The translations under genes and the position numbers were made by a program. From the NCBI RefSeq assembly GCF_004331415.1, contig NZ_SJOP01000011.1, forward strand, positions 62,001 through 126,000: a stretch of 64,000 nucleotides of DNA. Reading direction: 5' to 3'. Shown one piece after another: positions 27,250 through 36,068 of this stretch. The stretch is from Kosakonia quasisacchari (GTDB lineage Bacteria > Pseudomonadota > Gammaproteobacteria > Enterobacterales > Enterobacteriaceae). Within the stretch, counting starts at the first letter, position 1; each line of letters opens with the position of its first letter. Below the pieces are notes generated by a model. That model was given only the letters and a program-made list of their open reading frames with translations. It ran no database searches and was not told the origin of the DNA.

Positions 27250-27698
27250 GTTGGCGCAAAAGCTACGCCTGCGCTTGTTTAAAACGTTGCCAGGCTGCGC
27301 TGATAATCGACGCATTCAGCGCGTCGTTTTCCCTGCTATTTAAGCGCCAGCATAAGAACGGTCATCGCCGTGGCAATTAATGTGCTGCGCATTGTATCTC
27401 CGTGCTGTCAAAGAAAAGGCTCCAGCAGGCAGCTTAAAATTATCAAACCGTTACAGCGCAATACCAATCACATCATCCTGCTGCGTGGCTTTTTTTCGCG
27501 CGTTGAGGTTTGTTTCACGCTGACGTAAAACGTGTTGCCATCTGTTGAAAGCGCCAGGCTATTTGGCGCACGATCCTCTTTCCTCCGTTACACTCATCAT
27601 TAACGTAATGTGCGTTTAAAGTTTTCAAATAATTTACATACGCTTTAACATATTGGCGTATTTCCTCTTTTTGGTTCGTCTTTTAACTTGGTTCCGTC
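27250..27698. other. Spacer between ansP and yncD where yncE is missing
   Basis: About 450 bp. No yncE remnant could be recognised. On the minus strand it holds one 18-codon ORF with a good ribosome site, listed separately. Downstream of that, a second frame is open from 27361 to 27263 without a start codon. The A+T-rich part near 27600-27690 probably carries the yncD promoter. Confidence 0.5.
27336..27392 (-). CDS. Possible 18-residue hydrophobic peptide
   Basis: Reads MRSTLIATAMTVLMLALK after GGAGATACA, a well-placed ribosome site. The peptide could span a membrane once. Nothing similar is recognised and it may be chance. Confidence 0.25.
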   Translation of the reverse strand: MRSTLIATAMTVLMLALK

Positions 27699-29813
27699 AT
27701 GACTATTATTTCCACCACAAAGGTCACCCTGCCGGTGTTGTTGTTGCCGGCTGCGCTTTCCTCTTCCGCTTATGCGGCCGACAACGAACAAACCATGATT
27801 GTCAGCGCCGCGCCGCAGACCGTTTCAGAGCTGGATAGCCCCGCCGCCGTGAGCGTTGTCCAGGGCGATGACATTCGTCAGGCCGCGCCGCGGGTGAATC
27901 TCTCTGAATCGCTGAGCAGCGTTCCGGGTTTACAAGTGCAAAACCGGCAAAATTACGCTCAAGATTTGCAACTGTCGATCCGCGGATTTGGTTCGCGTTC
28001 CACCTATGGCGTGCGCGGCATTCGCCTGTATGTTGATGGCATTCCCGCGACCATGCCCGACGGCCAGGGGCAGACATCGAATATCGATTTAAACAGTGTG
28101 GAGAGCATTGATGTATTGCGCGGCCCGTTCTCGGCACTCTACGGCAACGCGTCTGGCGGGGTGATGAATGTTACCACGCAGACCGGGCGCGAACCGGCAA
28201 CGATTGAGGCCAGCAGCTATTACGGCAGTTTTGGTAGCTGGCGCTACGGCCTGAAAGCCAGCGGTGCGATGGGCGATGGAACGCACGCAGGCGATGTCGA
28301 TTACACCGTTTCCAGCACTCGCTTTGTCACCCGGGGCTACCGCGATCGCAGCGGCGCACGGAAAAACCTCGCCAACGCGAAACTCGGCGTTCGTATTGAT
28401 GACGCCAGTAAACTGAGCCTGATTTTTAACAGTGTCGACATTAAAGCGAACGACGCTGGCGGGTTAACCGAGTCTGAATGGAAAGATAACCCGCGCCAGT
28501 CGCCGCGCGCACAGCAATACGATACGCGCAAAACCATTAAGCAAACCCAGGCGGGCTTGCGCTATGAGCGCCAGATGAGCAGCCAGGATGATTTCAGCGT
28601 GACGATGTACGCCGGTGAGCGTGAAACCACGCAATATCAATCGATCCCGCGCGCTCCACAGCTCAACCCAACCCATGCGGGGGGCGTGATTGATTTAACG
28701 CGCCACTATCAGGGCATTGATACCCGCTGGACACACCGTGGCGAGCTGGGCGTACCGGTAACGTTCACCGGTGGTCTGAACTACGAAAACATGAGCGAGG
28801 AGCGCAAAGGTTACGAAAACTTTGTGATGGATGGCAGCGCGCCGGTGTATGGCGAAAAAGGCAACCTGCGCCGTAACGAACGTAACCTGATGTGGAACGT
28901 CGATCCGTATTTGCAAACCGCCTGGCAACTGACCGACAAGCTGTCGCTGGATGCAGGTGTGCGTTACAGTTCCGTGTGGTTTGACTCCAACGATCGCTAC
29001 ATTACGGCGCTAAACGGCGATGACAGCGGCGAAGCCAATTATCACAAATGGCTGCCCGCCGCGTCGCTGAAATATGCCATCACCGACGCCTGGAATGTGT
29101 ATGCCGCCGCCGGTCGCGGTTTTGAAACGCCCACCATTAATGAGCTCTCCTACCGTGCGGATGGCAAAAATGGCCTCAACTTCGCGCTGAAACCATCTAC
29201 TAACGACACCCTGGAAATCGGCAGCAAAACGCGGATCGGCAATGGGCTACTGACCGCCGCGTTGTTCCGCACGGATACCGATAACGAGATCGTCACCGAT
29301 AGCAGCAGCGGTGGGCGCACCACCTATAAAAACGCCGGAAAAACCCGTCGTCAGGGCGTGGAATTATCCCTCGATCAGCAGTTCGCCGGGAACTGGCGGG
29401 CAAAACTGGCGTGGACCTACCTTGATGCGACGTATCGCACCGATGTGTGTAACGACGGCGAATGTAATGGCAATCGGATACCGGGTATCGCGCGCAATAT
29501 GGGCTTTGCTTCGCTGGGTTGGCAGCCAGATCAGGGTTGGTATGCGGGCGCAGATGTCCATTATATGAGCGATATGATGGCGAATGACGAAAACAGCGCC
29601 AAAGCGCCCTCTTATACCGTTACCGGGCTGAATACCGGCTATAAATTCAATTATGGCAACTGGATGATGGACGTGTTTGGCCGGGTCGATAACCTGTTTG
29701 ATCGCAAATATGTCGGTTCCGTTATCGTTAATGAAGGTAACAACCGTTACTACGAACCGGCTCCTGGGCGTAACTACGGCGTGGGTTTATCGGTCGCGTA
29801 TCAGTTTGAGTGA
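27699..29813 (+). CDS. yncD: YncD/PqqU, TonB-dependent outer-membrane receptor
   Basis: TonB-dependent transporter of 704 residues with a signal peptide (about 1-26, ending AYA). The TonB box region is EQTMIVSAA, the plug domain (LSESLSSVPGLQVQNRQNYA through LYGNASGGVMNV) follows, and a 22-strand barrel ends in Phe-Glu. It closely matches E. coli YncD, which has been reported to take up pyrroloquinoline quinone (PqqU) and serves as a phage receptor. PQQ imported this way would activate periplasmic glucose dehydrogenase. The ribosome site before ATG is weak. A terminator follows directly. Confidence 0.93.
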   Translation: MTIISTTKVTLPVLLLPAALSSSAYAADNEQTMIVSAAPQTVSELDSPAAVSVVQGDDIRQAAPRVNLSESLSSVPGLQVQNRQNYAQDLQLSIRGFGSRSTYGVRGIRLYVDGIPATMPDGQGQTSNIDLNSVESIDVLRGPFSALYGNASGGVMNVTTQTGREPATIEASSYYGSFGSWRYGLKASGAMGDGTHAGDVDYTVSSTRFVTRGYRDRSGARKNLANAKLGVRIDDASKLSLIFNSVDIKANDAGGLTESEWKDNPRQSPRAQQYDTRKTIKQTQAGLRYERQMSSQDDFSVTMYAGERETTQYQSIPRAPQLNPTHAGGVIDLTRHYQGIDTRWTHRGELGVPVTFTGGLNYENMSEERKGYENFVMDGSAPVYGEKGNLRRNERNLMWNVDPYLQTAWQLTDKLSLDAGVRYSSVWFDSNDRYITALNGDDSGEANYHKWLPAASLKYAITDAWNVYAAAGRGFETPTINELSYRADGKNGLNFALKPSTNDTLEIGSKTRIGNGLLTAALFRTDTDNEIVTDSSSGGRTTYKNAGKTRRQGVELSLDQQFAGNWRAKLAWTYLDATYRTDVCNDGECNGNRIPGIARNMGFASLGWQPDQGWYAGADVHYMSDMMANDENSAKAPSYTVTGLNTGYKFNYGNWMMDVFGRVDNLFDRKYVGSVIVNEGNNRYYEPAPGRNYGVGLSVAYQFE

Positions 29814-29817
29814 TGAG

Positions 29818-29845
29818 AAAGCCCCTGCCGACAGGGGCTTTTTTT
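29818..29845 (+). terminator. Intrinsic terminator of yncD
   Basis: Perfect stem GCCCCTG/CAGGGGC with loop CCGA, then seven T. Confidence 0.92.
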
Positions 29846-29857
29846 ATGCCTGGACCA

Positions 29858-30724
29858 CTAGGCATGTGACAACAACGGAAACATCACCTGATGGTCGCGG
29901 AAAACATTCTCTTTGCCGCTGAACAGAAAAAGCGTGTCGTCATCGTCAATCATCGTGCATTCGCAATTGTGGTTTTCTTTGGGCGTAAAACCTAAGACCA
30001 CACGCTGCGTTTGCTGATTGGCTAATGCATTGATGATGTGCGTTAATGTCGCGCCCGGTTCGGCAAAAATATCGAAGCACAGTAGTCTTCCTTTGTTTTG
30101 CGTGGCAATGGCGACAGCCTGATATTTTTCTGAAAAATAAACGCACTCTTTTAAATACGAAGCACAGTAAAACATTAACAAACCAATGTTGTTATTCATC
30201 GGTAGCGCCGAAAAGGGGTTTGATTTCGCGTAATAACGCATCAACCGCTGCCTGTCGGCGGCGTCATCCATATCCAGCCGGCGAAAGTCACTCGCCACTG
30301 GCGTGGCGCGCAGGGTGTATTGATATTCTCGCGCTTTTTCAAAGCCAAACTTCGGATAAAAATCCCTTACTGTGGCGTTTGCGTACAAATAAATTGCATC
30401 GGCACGATGCTGCCAGTCATGGATAATTTCTGTCAGTAGGTAACGCGCAAGCCCGTTATTGCGGTAGCGCGTATCCGTCATTACCGTTCCTATCTGGATA
30501 TAGCGTTTTTCTGCGCCCATCCAGCGCGTGTCGATAACGTTAACGGAGGCATTCGCAATAACCTGATCCTCATCGACCAGCGCGTAGGGAATGTAGTTAT
30601 CCGTCCAGAATCCTGCCTGATACCACGCCTCAAATGATAAGTCGAAGGTATTTACGGCTAAATCAATAAAGCTTTGGCGCAATATGTCGTGATGTTTTAG
30701 TTGTTTTACCAGAGGGTATTTCAT
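29858..30724 (-). CDS. GNAT family N-acetyltransferase
   Basis: Protein of 288 residues with an N-terminal GNAT fold; the acetyl-CoA region is TDTRYRNNGLARYLLTEI and FYPKFGFEKAREYQY follows. A C-terminal extension of about 130 residues resembles the second domain of Eis-like or YobR-type acetyltransferases. The start was put at MKYPLVKQ because a longer frame would begin inside the terminator of the upstream gene. The substrate is unknown. It sits between mcbR-side genes and yncD, where E. coli has none. Confidence 0.75.
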   Translation of the reverse strand: MKYPLVKQLKHHDILRQSFIDLAVNTFDLSFEAWYQAGFWTDNYIPYALVDEDQVIANASVNVIDTRWMGAEKRYIQIGTVMTDTRYRNNGLARYLLTEIIHDWQHRADAIYLYANATVRDFYPKFGFEKAREYQYTLRATPVASDFRRLDMDDAADRQRLMRYYAKSNPFSALPMNNNIGLLMFYCASYLKECVYFSEKYQAVAIATQNKGRLLCFDIFAEPGATLTHIINALANQQTQRVVLGFTPKENHNCECTMIDDDDTLFLFSGKENVFRDHQVMFPLLSHA

Positions 30725-30739
30725 GCCGCCATTTCCCAT

Positions 30740-30771
30740 AAAAAAGCCCGGTTGCATCGCGCTTCCGGGCT
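30740..30771 (-). terminator. Intrinsic terminator of the chemoreceptor gene
   Basis: Stem AGCCCGG/CCGGGCT followed on the minus strand by six T, 24 bases after the receptor stop codon. Confidence 0.88.
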
Positions 30772-30794
30772 ATCACTGATGCGCGTATCAACGA

Positions 30795-32729
30795 TTAAAA
30801 CGTGGTCCAGCCCTCATCGCTCGTGGCGGTTTCACGTGGACCTGTTTGCGGTTTCACCCCCGGTTTAGCCGTTGGTTTAGCTGAGGTTGTCGATTTCGCG
30901 CCGTTTTGATCAAGACGGAACGTGGCGACCAGCTCTTCCAACAAACGCGCCTGCTCTTCCAGCGAACCCGCTGCTGAAGAAGATTCGCTCACCAGTGAGG
31001 CGTTCTGCTGCGTGGTGCTATCCAGCTCGCCGACCGCGCGGGCGATTTGTTCAATACCGCGGCTCTGCTCTTCCGAAGCGGAGGAGATTTCGCCCATGAT
31101 ATCGTTAACACGAGTAACCGACTGCACCACTTGATCCATGGTTTCACCGGCTTTCGCCACCAGTTCGCTACCAACATTAATGCGCGAAACGGATTCGCTA
31201 ATCAGCTGTTCAATATCTTTTGCCGCCTGCGAGCTACGTTGCGACAGGCTCCGCACTTCGCTGGCCACCACGGCAAAACCGCGCCCCTGCTCACCGGCGC
31301 GTGCCGCTTCTACAGCGGCGTTCAGCGCCAGAATGTTGGTCTGGAAGGCGATGCTGTTAATCACAGCAGTAATATCGGCAATTTTGTTCGAACTGTTATG
31401 AATATCGCCCATGGTGTCCACCACTTCGCGCATCACCGTGCCGCCTTCGCTGGCGGTTTTCGATGCCTGGGCTGCCAGGCTGCTGGCATTGCGGGCGTTA
31501 TCGGCGTTGTTTTTCACCGTAGCGGTCAACTCTTCCATGCTGGCCGCCGTTTCAACTACCGCTGCCGCCTGTTGCTCAGTACGGGAAGAGAGATCGGTAT
31601 TGCCTTCGGCAATCTCAGTCGCGGCACGCGAAACCTTGTTCACGCTGTTGCGAACTTCAAAAATCATGTCGCGCAGCGTATCGTTCATGCGCCCCATTGC
31701 GCCAGTTAATTGCCCCAGTTCATCCGTGCTCTGCGCACGAATTTGCGAGCTCAGATCGCCACTGGCGATACGTTCCGCCAGTGCCAGGTTGCGGTCGATA
31801 GGACGCGTAATCTGGCGGATAACCCACCAGGAAACAATCACGCCAAGCAGGATAGCAATCACGCCAATAATCGCCGCAATGGTGCTGGAGGTGTACGCCA
31901 GTTCATCGTTGTGCGCTTTTACCAGCGTAATGATCTGTTTGAGCGAGGCGCTGCTGTTGTCCCCGCCTACTTTCACTTTATCTTCCGCGGCTTTTAATGT
32001 CTGGAAAGCGGTGAGGTAGTTGAGGCTCAAATCGCGGTATTTCACTGTGTCATCCCACAGGGATTGCAGCGGTGATTGCAGTTCACCCGGTAACTGGCTC
32101 ACCAGCGCCTGAACGCTCTTTTGCGTTGCGCCAAAACGGGCATCCAGCGCCTCTTTCGACTCTTTACCCGGGCTGTAACGCACCACCAGCGCGGCGTCGC
32201 GCACGGTGCTGATCGCAAACAACTGCTCGTAAATTTGGGTCATTAGCGCAGGATCCGCTACCGGCGTGCGTACCAGCGTGGTATAGCGCGCGGAGAGATC
32301 TTGTGCGGCGAGTTTGTCGAGCGATTCGCGTACGGTTTTGATGTCACCCGTGGCTTTTTGCATCTCGCCAATCGCGCCCTGGAATTGCTCCAGGTGGCTG
32401 GCGACATCGTTGATAATTTGTTTTTCGTTTGCAGACCAGGACATATCGTCGGCGCTGGTGGTTAGCTCGGAAGCGTGGCGCACGTAGTTGGACATCACCT
32501 GCCCTGATTTATCATCGCCATAGAAGTATTTCAGGCGGTTTATTTTGGCCTGGAATACTTCAATGTTGATGTTGTACATAAGGTTGGTTTTTTCGTAGAC
32601 ATCGCGTATTTCTTTAAAGCGCAATACGCTGAGTACGGTGGCAATAGCAACCAGAAAGAGAACTAACCCAAAACCGACTGACAGCTTTCTACTAATTTTT
32701 ATATTGCTTAACCGCTGGCTAAATGACAT
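30795..32729 (-). CDS. Methyl-accepting chemotaxis protein
   Basis: Transmembrane chemoreceptor of 644 residues. Helix 1 is at about 15-35, the four-helix-bundle ligand domain extends to about 285, helix 2 (IAAIIGVIAILLGVIVSWWV) follows, then HAMP and a long coiled-coil signalling domain. The conserved hairpin tip is EAARAGEQGRGFAVVASEVR. The protein ends GWTTF, a variant of the NWETF tether for CheR and CheB. The start MSFSQRL has AAGGAG upstream. A FliA-type promoter lies 57 bp further up. The ligand is unknown; it occupies a place with no counterpart in E. coli. Confidence 0.92.
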   Translation of the reverse strand: MSFSQRLSNIKISRKLSVGFGLVLFLVAIATVLSVLRFKEIRDVYEKTNLMYNINIEVFQAKINRLKYFYGDDKSGQVMSNYVRHASELTTSADDMSWSANEKQIINDVASHLEQFQGAIGEMQKATGDIKTVRESLDKLAAQDLSARYTTLVRTPVADPALMTQIYEQLFAISTVRDAALVVRYSPGKESKEALDARFGATQKSVQALVSQLPGELQSPLQSLWDDTVKYRDLSLNYLTAFQTLKAAEDKVKVGGDNSSASLKQIITLVKAHNDELAYTSSTIAAIIGVIAILLGVIVSWWVIRQITRPIDRNLALAERIASGDLSSQIRAQSTDELGQLTGAMGRMNDTLRDMIFEVRNSVNKVSRAATEIAEGNTDLSSRTEQQAAAVVETAASMEELTATVKNNADNARNASSLAAQASKTASEGGTVMREVVDTMGDIHNSSNKIADITAVINSIAFQTNILALNAAVEAARAGEQGRGFAVVASEVRSLSQRSSQAAKDIEQLISESVSRINVGSELVAKAGETMDQVVQSVTRVNDIMGEISSASEEQSRGIEQIARAVGELDSTTQQNASLVSESSSAAGSLEEQARLLEELVATFRLDQNGAKSTTSAKPTAKPGVKPQTGPRETATSDEGWTTF

Positions 32730-32785
32730 TCCGGACTCCTTGCTAAACCCCAATGTTAGCGCCCAACAACTGCACGCACACATTG

Positions 32786-32812
32786 TTATCGGCAAAGAAG
32801 CCAGGTATTTCA
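32786..32812 (-). promoter_or_regulatory. Sigma-28 (FliA) promoter of the chemoreceptor
   Basis: On the minus strand TGAAATAC, eleven bases, then GCCGATAA. The -10 is a perfect match to the FliA consensus and the -35 a partial match to TAAAGTTT. This fits co-regulation with flagella. Confidence 0.72.
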
Positions 32813-32925
32813 GGTGTAAGCTGGTCTTATCAGTTGAAAACGTGATATTGATGCGCCCCATTCGCAAATTTTTGCCGGGGAGCATCAATATATGAAGATA
32901 AATGATTATGTCGTTGAATTATAAC

Positions 32926-33582
32926 TTAGCGATAGAATTGTTTGTGAACGATGTTTGCGCCCTCATCAATCGCGCGCCATAACGCGCGTTCACTAGCGAA
33001 AGCGTCTCCCTCTTCTAACGCCGCCAACAAGTCACTGTAATTTTCGACGCGCGTGAAATCCTCAGAACTTGGATAAAGATAATTGTAACAAGGCCCAATA
33101 CGGACCCATAACTGCTCAATCAATGCAGTTAGCGTTGGCATCCCGGCGTGGCTGTACACGCTAAAGCGAAACACGCGGTTGGCCTGCAGGCCCTGTTCGG
33201 TGTTACCGCTTTTCATTGCTTCATGAAAATTCGCCGCCAGGACACGCAACTCACGAATTTTCTCCTTCGTCATATTCTGGCTGGCAGCTCGCGCGGCCAT
33301 ACCCTCAAGATTTTTACGAATCTGGTTGATTTCGTTATAGCGATCAAGGCTGACTTCCGGCACCAAAAAAGCCTGCGCCGGAGTGGCATGCAGTGCGCCT
33401 GCGGAGACCAACCGCAGTAACGCTTCCCGCACCGGTGTAATACTGGTGCCTAATTGATCTGCTATTTCCTTTGTGATGAGCCGCGCGCCCGGTTTAAGCG
33501 CACCAATAATAAGCGCACTCTTAAGACTCGCCTCAACTTGCATGGTAAGGCTGGTCCGCTGCGCTTTTTCAAAATCAAGCAT
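32926..33582 (-). CDS. mcbR: McbR-like FCD/GntR-family regulator
   Basis: DNA-binding regulator of 218 residues. The N-terminal winged helix holds GALKPGARLITKEIADQLG and SITPVREALLRLVSAGAL, and an FCD helical domain follows with IEQLWVRIGPCYNYLY. These blocks match E. coli McbR (YncC), and the gene sits beside curA as in E. coli. McbR represses mcbA and affects colanic acid and biofilm formation there. The divergence elsewhere in the sequence leaves some doubt about its targets. A 15-bp palindrome lies 66 bp upstream. Confidence 0.78.
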   Translation of the reverse strand: MLDFEKAQRTSLTMQVEASLKSALIIGALKPGARLITKEIADQLGTSITPVREALLRLVSAGALHATPAQAFLVPEVSLDRYNEINQIRKNLEGMAARAASQNMTKEKIRELRVLAANFHEAMKSGNTEQGLQANRVFRFSVYSHAGMPTLTALIEQLWVRIGPCYNYLYPSSEDFTRVENYSDLLAALEEGDAFASERALWRAIDEGANIVHKQFYR

Positions 33583-33647
33583 GTTTGTGTCCCGTATAAT
33601 TTCTTATTTATTCTCAGCCTGGTAGCGTGTCCGTAATTTGTGTCAAT

Positions 33648-33662
33648 GAATATATTATATAC
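33648..33662. promoter_or_regulatory. Candidate McbR operator
   Basis: GAATATATTATATAC is a palindrome apart from one mismatched pair, upstream of mcbR. It may be an autoregulatory site or simply an A+T-rich promoter element. Confidence 0.35.
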
Positions 33663-33805
33663 ACATGCCTGGTCTTGGATGGTCGCGTAAAAGTTAAAAC
33701 AATTTGTATTTATTATGCACAACTACCAGGAACCGCCTTCACAAGGGCATCAGTTCCTTATGCTTATCTAATTAAAGACGTTTCTCAAAAATTTGCACGA
33801 TTTCT

Positions 33806-33828
33806 GATGGCGGTTTTTCACCGCCATC
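33806..33828. other. Hairpin after curA
   Basis: Stem GATGGCGG/CCGCCATC with a TTTTTCA loop, seven bases past the curA stop. There is no T-run on the curA side, so it would act as an mRNA 3'-end hairpin more than a standard terminator. Confidence 0.5.
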
Positions 33829-33834
33829 ATTCTT

Positions 33835-34872
33835 TTAGCTAAGAGGCCCGATTTGGACTACGACTTTACCGAAATTTTTCCCTTCAAGCAGGCCAATAAA
33901 AGCGTCTGGCGCATTTTCCAGCCCCTCGATCAATTGCTCACGGTACTGAATTATTTCTTGCCGTATCCATTGTTCCATTTCTTGCTGAAATTCATGAATA
34001 CGGTGGCCGTAATCCTGGCCAATAATAAAACCTTGCAAACGGATGCGTTTTTTCAGCAGTGTTGCCATTAATAACGGAATACGATCCGGCCTGGGAGGAA
34101 GATCGGTGGCGTTATAGCCGCTGACTAATCCACAAAGCGGAATTCGCGCCGAAGTATTTAATAACGGCAGCACTGCATCAAATACTTTTCCGCCGACATT
34201 TTCAAAATAGATATCGATACCTTGCGGGCAGGCTGCGGCCAGCTGTTCGGCAAAATCCTCTGCATGATGATCAATGCAGTGATCGAACCCAAGCACATCA
34301 ACGGCATGACGGCATTTCTCACTGCCGCCGGCCACGCCGACCACGCGGCACCCCTTAATTTTGCCGATTTGCCCTACTGTCGCGCCGACCGGGCCAGTTG
34401 CGGCAGCAACAACCAACGTTTCGCCGGGTTTCGGCTGGCCGATATCCAGCAATCCCATATAGGCGGTAAACCCTGGCATACCAAGAATGCCGAGTGACCA
34501 CGATGGATGAGGCGGATTGTCTCCGAGTTTGACTAAGCCTTCGCCGCCCGAAATGTCATAATCTTGCCAGCCGCTGTAACCCAGCACCCAATCACCTTCG
34601 GCGAAATCCGGGTGTTGCGATTTGACGACGCGGCTAACGGTGCCGCCGCACATCACTTCACCCATTTTTATCGGCGGCGAATAGGACGGCGCATCACTCA
34701 TACGCCCGCGCATATAGGGATCTAACGAAAGGAAAACCGTACGCAGTAATACCTGGCCTTCACCCGGTGTGGCGATATCATCTTCTTCAAGGCGGAAATT
34801 ATCTGCGACGGGCGCGCCGTGCGGGCGGGAAGCCAGTACCCAACGGCGATTGCGGTGAGGATCTTGTTTCAT
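33835..34872 (-). CDS. curA: CurA, NADPH-dependent curcumin/alkenal reductase
   Basis: Medium-chain reductase of 345 residues from the leukotriene B4 12-hydroxydehydrogenase group. Visible blocks are NRRWVLASRPHGAP, LSLDPYMRGRMSD, the nucleotide-binding stretch AAATGPVGATVGQIGKIKG, and ENVGGKVFDAVLP. It matches E. coli CurA (YncB), which reduces curcumin and other enones with NADPH. It is zinc-free by family. The gene lies next to mcbR as in E. coli. A CCTGAC/GTCAGG palindrome lies 43-55 bp upstream. Confidence 0.92.
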   Translation of the reverse strand: MKQDPHRNRRWVLASRPHGAPVADNFRLEEDDIATPGEGQVLLRTVFLSLDPYMRGRMSDAPSYSPPIKMGEVMCGGTVSRVVKSQHPDFAEGDWVLGYSGWQDYDISGGEGLVKLGDNPPHPSWSLGILGMPGFTAYMGLLDIGQPKPGETLVVAAATGPVGATVGQIGKIKGCRVVGVAGGSEKCRHAVDVLGFDHCIDHHAEDFAEQLAAACPQGIDIYFENVGGKVFDAVLPLLNTSARIPLCGLVSGYNATDLPPRPDRIPLLMATLLKKRIRLQGFIIGQDYGHRIHEFQQEMEQWIRQEIIQYREQLIEGLENAPDAFIGLLEGKNFGKVVVQIGPLS

Positions 34873-34914
34873 TGTTCGCTCCTGTTCGTGTCAGACTAAC
34901 TATTGATACTAGTC

Positions 34915-34927
34915 CCTGACGGTCAGG
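34915..34927. promoter_or_regulatory. Palindrome upstream of curA
   Basis: CCTGAC-G-GTCAGG, perfect six-base arms, between the XRE-cupin gene and curA. No T-run is present, so an operator is likelier than a terminator. Confidence 0.35.
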
Positions 34928-34939
34928 AGCGCGTTTACA

Positions 34940-35515
34940 TTACGAGCTGGAAGGATTAAGCCGCACCACCAGATAACGGCAAGGCGCCTGGCTTTCATTG
35001 ATAAAGCGGCAATCGTTCGGCGGGCCGAGCTCCAGACAATCTCCGGCGCGCATCTCATGACGCGTGTCACCTTCAACGAACACCAGTTCCCCCTCCTGTA
35101 ACCAGATAAGCTGGCGCGCCAGCGCATAAGCGGACGCCGGCATGGGAATATCGCTCCCGGCAGGCAGTTCGATTTGCACGAGGTCGATAGGCAAATCACT
35201 GCGCGGTGACACGTGACGGCGCAAATAGTGGCTTTGCGGATCGCGCCAAACGGGTTGATCGGCGTGACGCAGCAGTTTGCCCTCCTGCATTTCCGCCCGC
35301 GCAATCAACGTTGACATACTGATGCCAAACGCGCCGGAAAGCCGCGCCAACAGCGCCGCCGTCGGGTTACTGTCGCCGCGTTCAATTTTGTGGATCATCG
35401 CCCGCGACACCCCGGCACGCTCTGCCAGTTCACTGAGCGACCAGCCGCGTGATTCACGTTCAACGCGAATTCGCGCACTGATCCGTTGATTTATATTGTC
35501 TGAGATAGTATTCAT
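34940..35515 (-). CDS. XRE-cupin transcriptional regulator
   Basis: Regulator of 191 residues. An N-terminal Cro/CI-type helix-turn-helix (about 27-47, LSELAERAGVSRAMIHKIER) is followed by a cupin sensor domain in the C-terminal half (MRAGDCLELGPPNDCRF). Such proteins sense amino acids or small acids. It is divergent from mnaT across only 37 bp, and a long inverted repeat covers its start codon, so autoregulation and control of mnaT-ydcZ are likely. It is a distinct protein from SutR, which is encoded at the window end. Confidence 0.85.
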   Translation of the reverse strand: MNTISDNINQRISARIRVERESRGWSLSELAERAGVSRAMIHKIERGDSNPTAALLARLSGAFGISMSTLIARAEMQEGKLLRHADQPVWRDPQSHYLRRHVSPRSDLPIDLVQIELPAGSDIPMPASAYALARQLIWLQEGELVFVEGDTRHEMRAGDCLELGPPNDCRFINESQAPCRYLVVRLNPSSS

Positions 35516-35527
35516 AACGTAATACTA
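35506..35527. promoter_or_regulatory. Inverted repeat at the XRE-cupin/mnaT divergent start
   Basis: Perfect arms TAGTATT and AATACTA separated by eight bases. The repeat covers the regulator's own start codon and lies 26 bp before mnaT. It is a likely operator for the adjacent regulator. Confidence 0.6.
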
Positions 35528-35552
35528 TAGTGTACAAATTTGAGGTTCAACC

Positions 35553-36068
35553 ATGAATATTCGTTACGCCGGGAAAGACGATTGCGCGGCAATTGCCGTC
35601 ATTTACAACCATGCGGTAGTCAATACCGCGGCAATCTGGAATGACCAGACGGTCGATGTCGATAACCGTATCGCCTGGTTTGAAGCGCGCGCGCAGTTAG
35701 GCTATCCGGTACTGGTCAGCGAAGAAAACGGTGTAGTCACCGGTTATGCTTCGTTTGGCGACTGGCGCGCTTTTGACGGTTTTCGCCACACGGTTGAGCA
35801 CTCGGTTTATGTCCACCCGGAGCAGCAAGGTAAAGGCATCGGTCTGGCACTGATGGAGCGCTTAATCGACGAAGCCAGGCGTATTGGCAAACATGTCATG
35901 GTGGCGGGTATTGAAGCGCAGAATCACGGCTCTATTCACTTACACAGCAAACTGGGTTTTGTGATTACCGGGCAAATGCCGCAGGTCGGCACTAAGTTTG
36001 GCCGCTGGCTGGATCTGACGTTTATGCAATTGCAACTGGATAACCGCACCGAACCGGACGCCATTTGA
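35553..36068 (+). CDS. mnaT: MnaT, L-amino acid N-acetyltransferase
   Basis: GNAT enzyme of 171 residues matching E. coli MnaT (YncA): MNIRYAGKDDCAAIAVIYNH, SFGDWRAFDGFRHTVEHSVY and the acetyl-CoA loop PEQQGKGIGLALM. It acetylates methionine analogues such as sulfoximine and sulfone and so detoxifies them. The final codons overlap the ydcZ start (TGATG), so the two are coupled. The same pair is adjacent in E. coli. Confidence 0.93.
   Translation: MNIRYAGKDDCAAIAVIYNHAVVNTAAIWNDQTVDVDNRIAWFEARAQLGYPVLVSEENGVVTGYASFGDWRAFDGFRHTVEHSVYVHPEQQGKGIGLALMERLIDEARRIGKHVMVAGIEAQNHGSIHLHSKLGFVITGQMPQVGTKFGRWLDLTFMQLQLDNRTEPDAI

Noticed and set aside
31047..31709. 220-codon frame antisense to the chemoreceptor
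   Set aside because: Mirror of the repetitive coiled-coil coding region; no independent evidence.
35520..35533. TAATACTATAG resembling a phage T7 promoter
   Set aside because: Only the two ends resemble it; the central part is missing and the sequence is better explained as one arm of the regulator palindrome.
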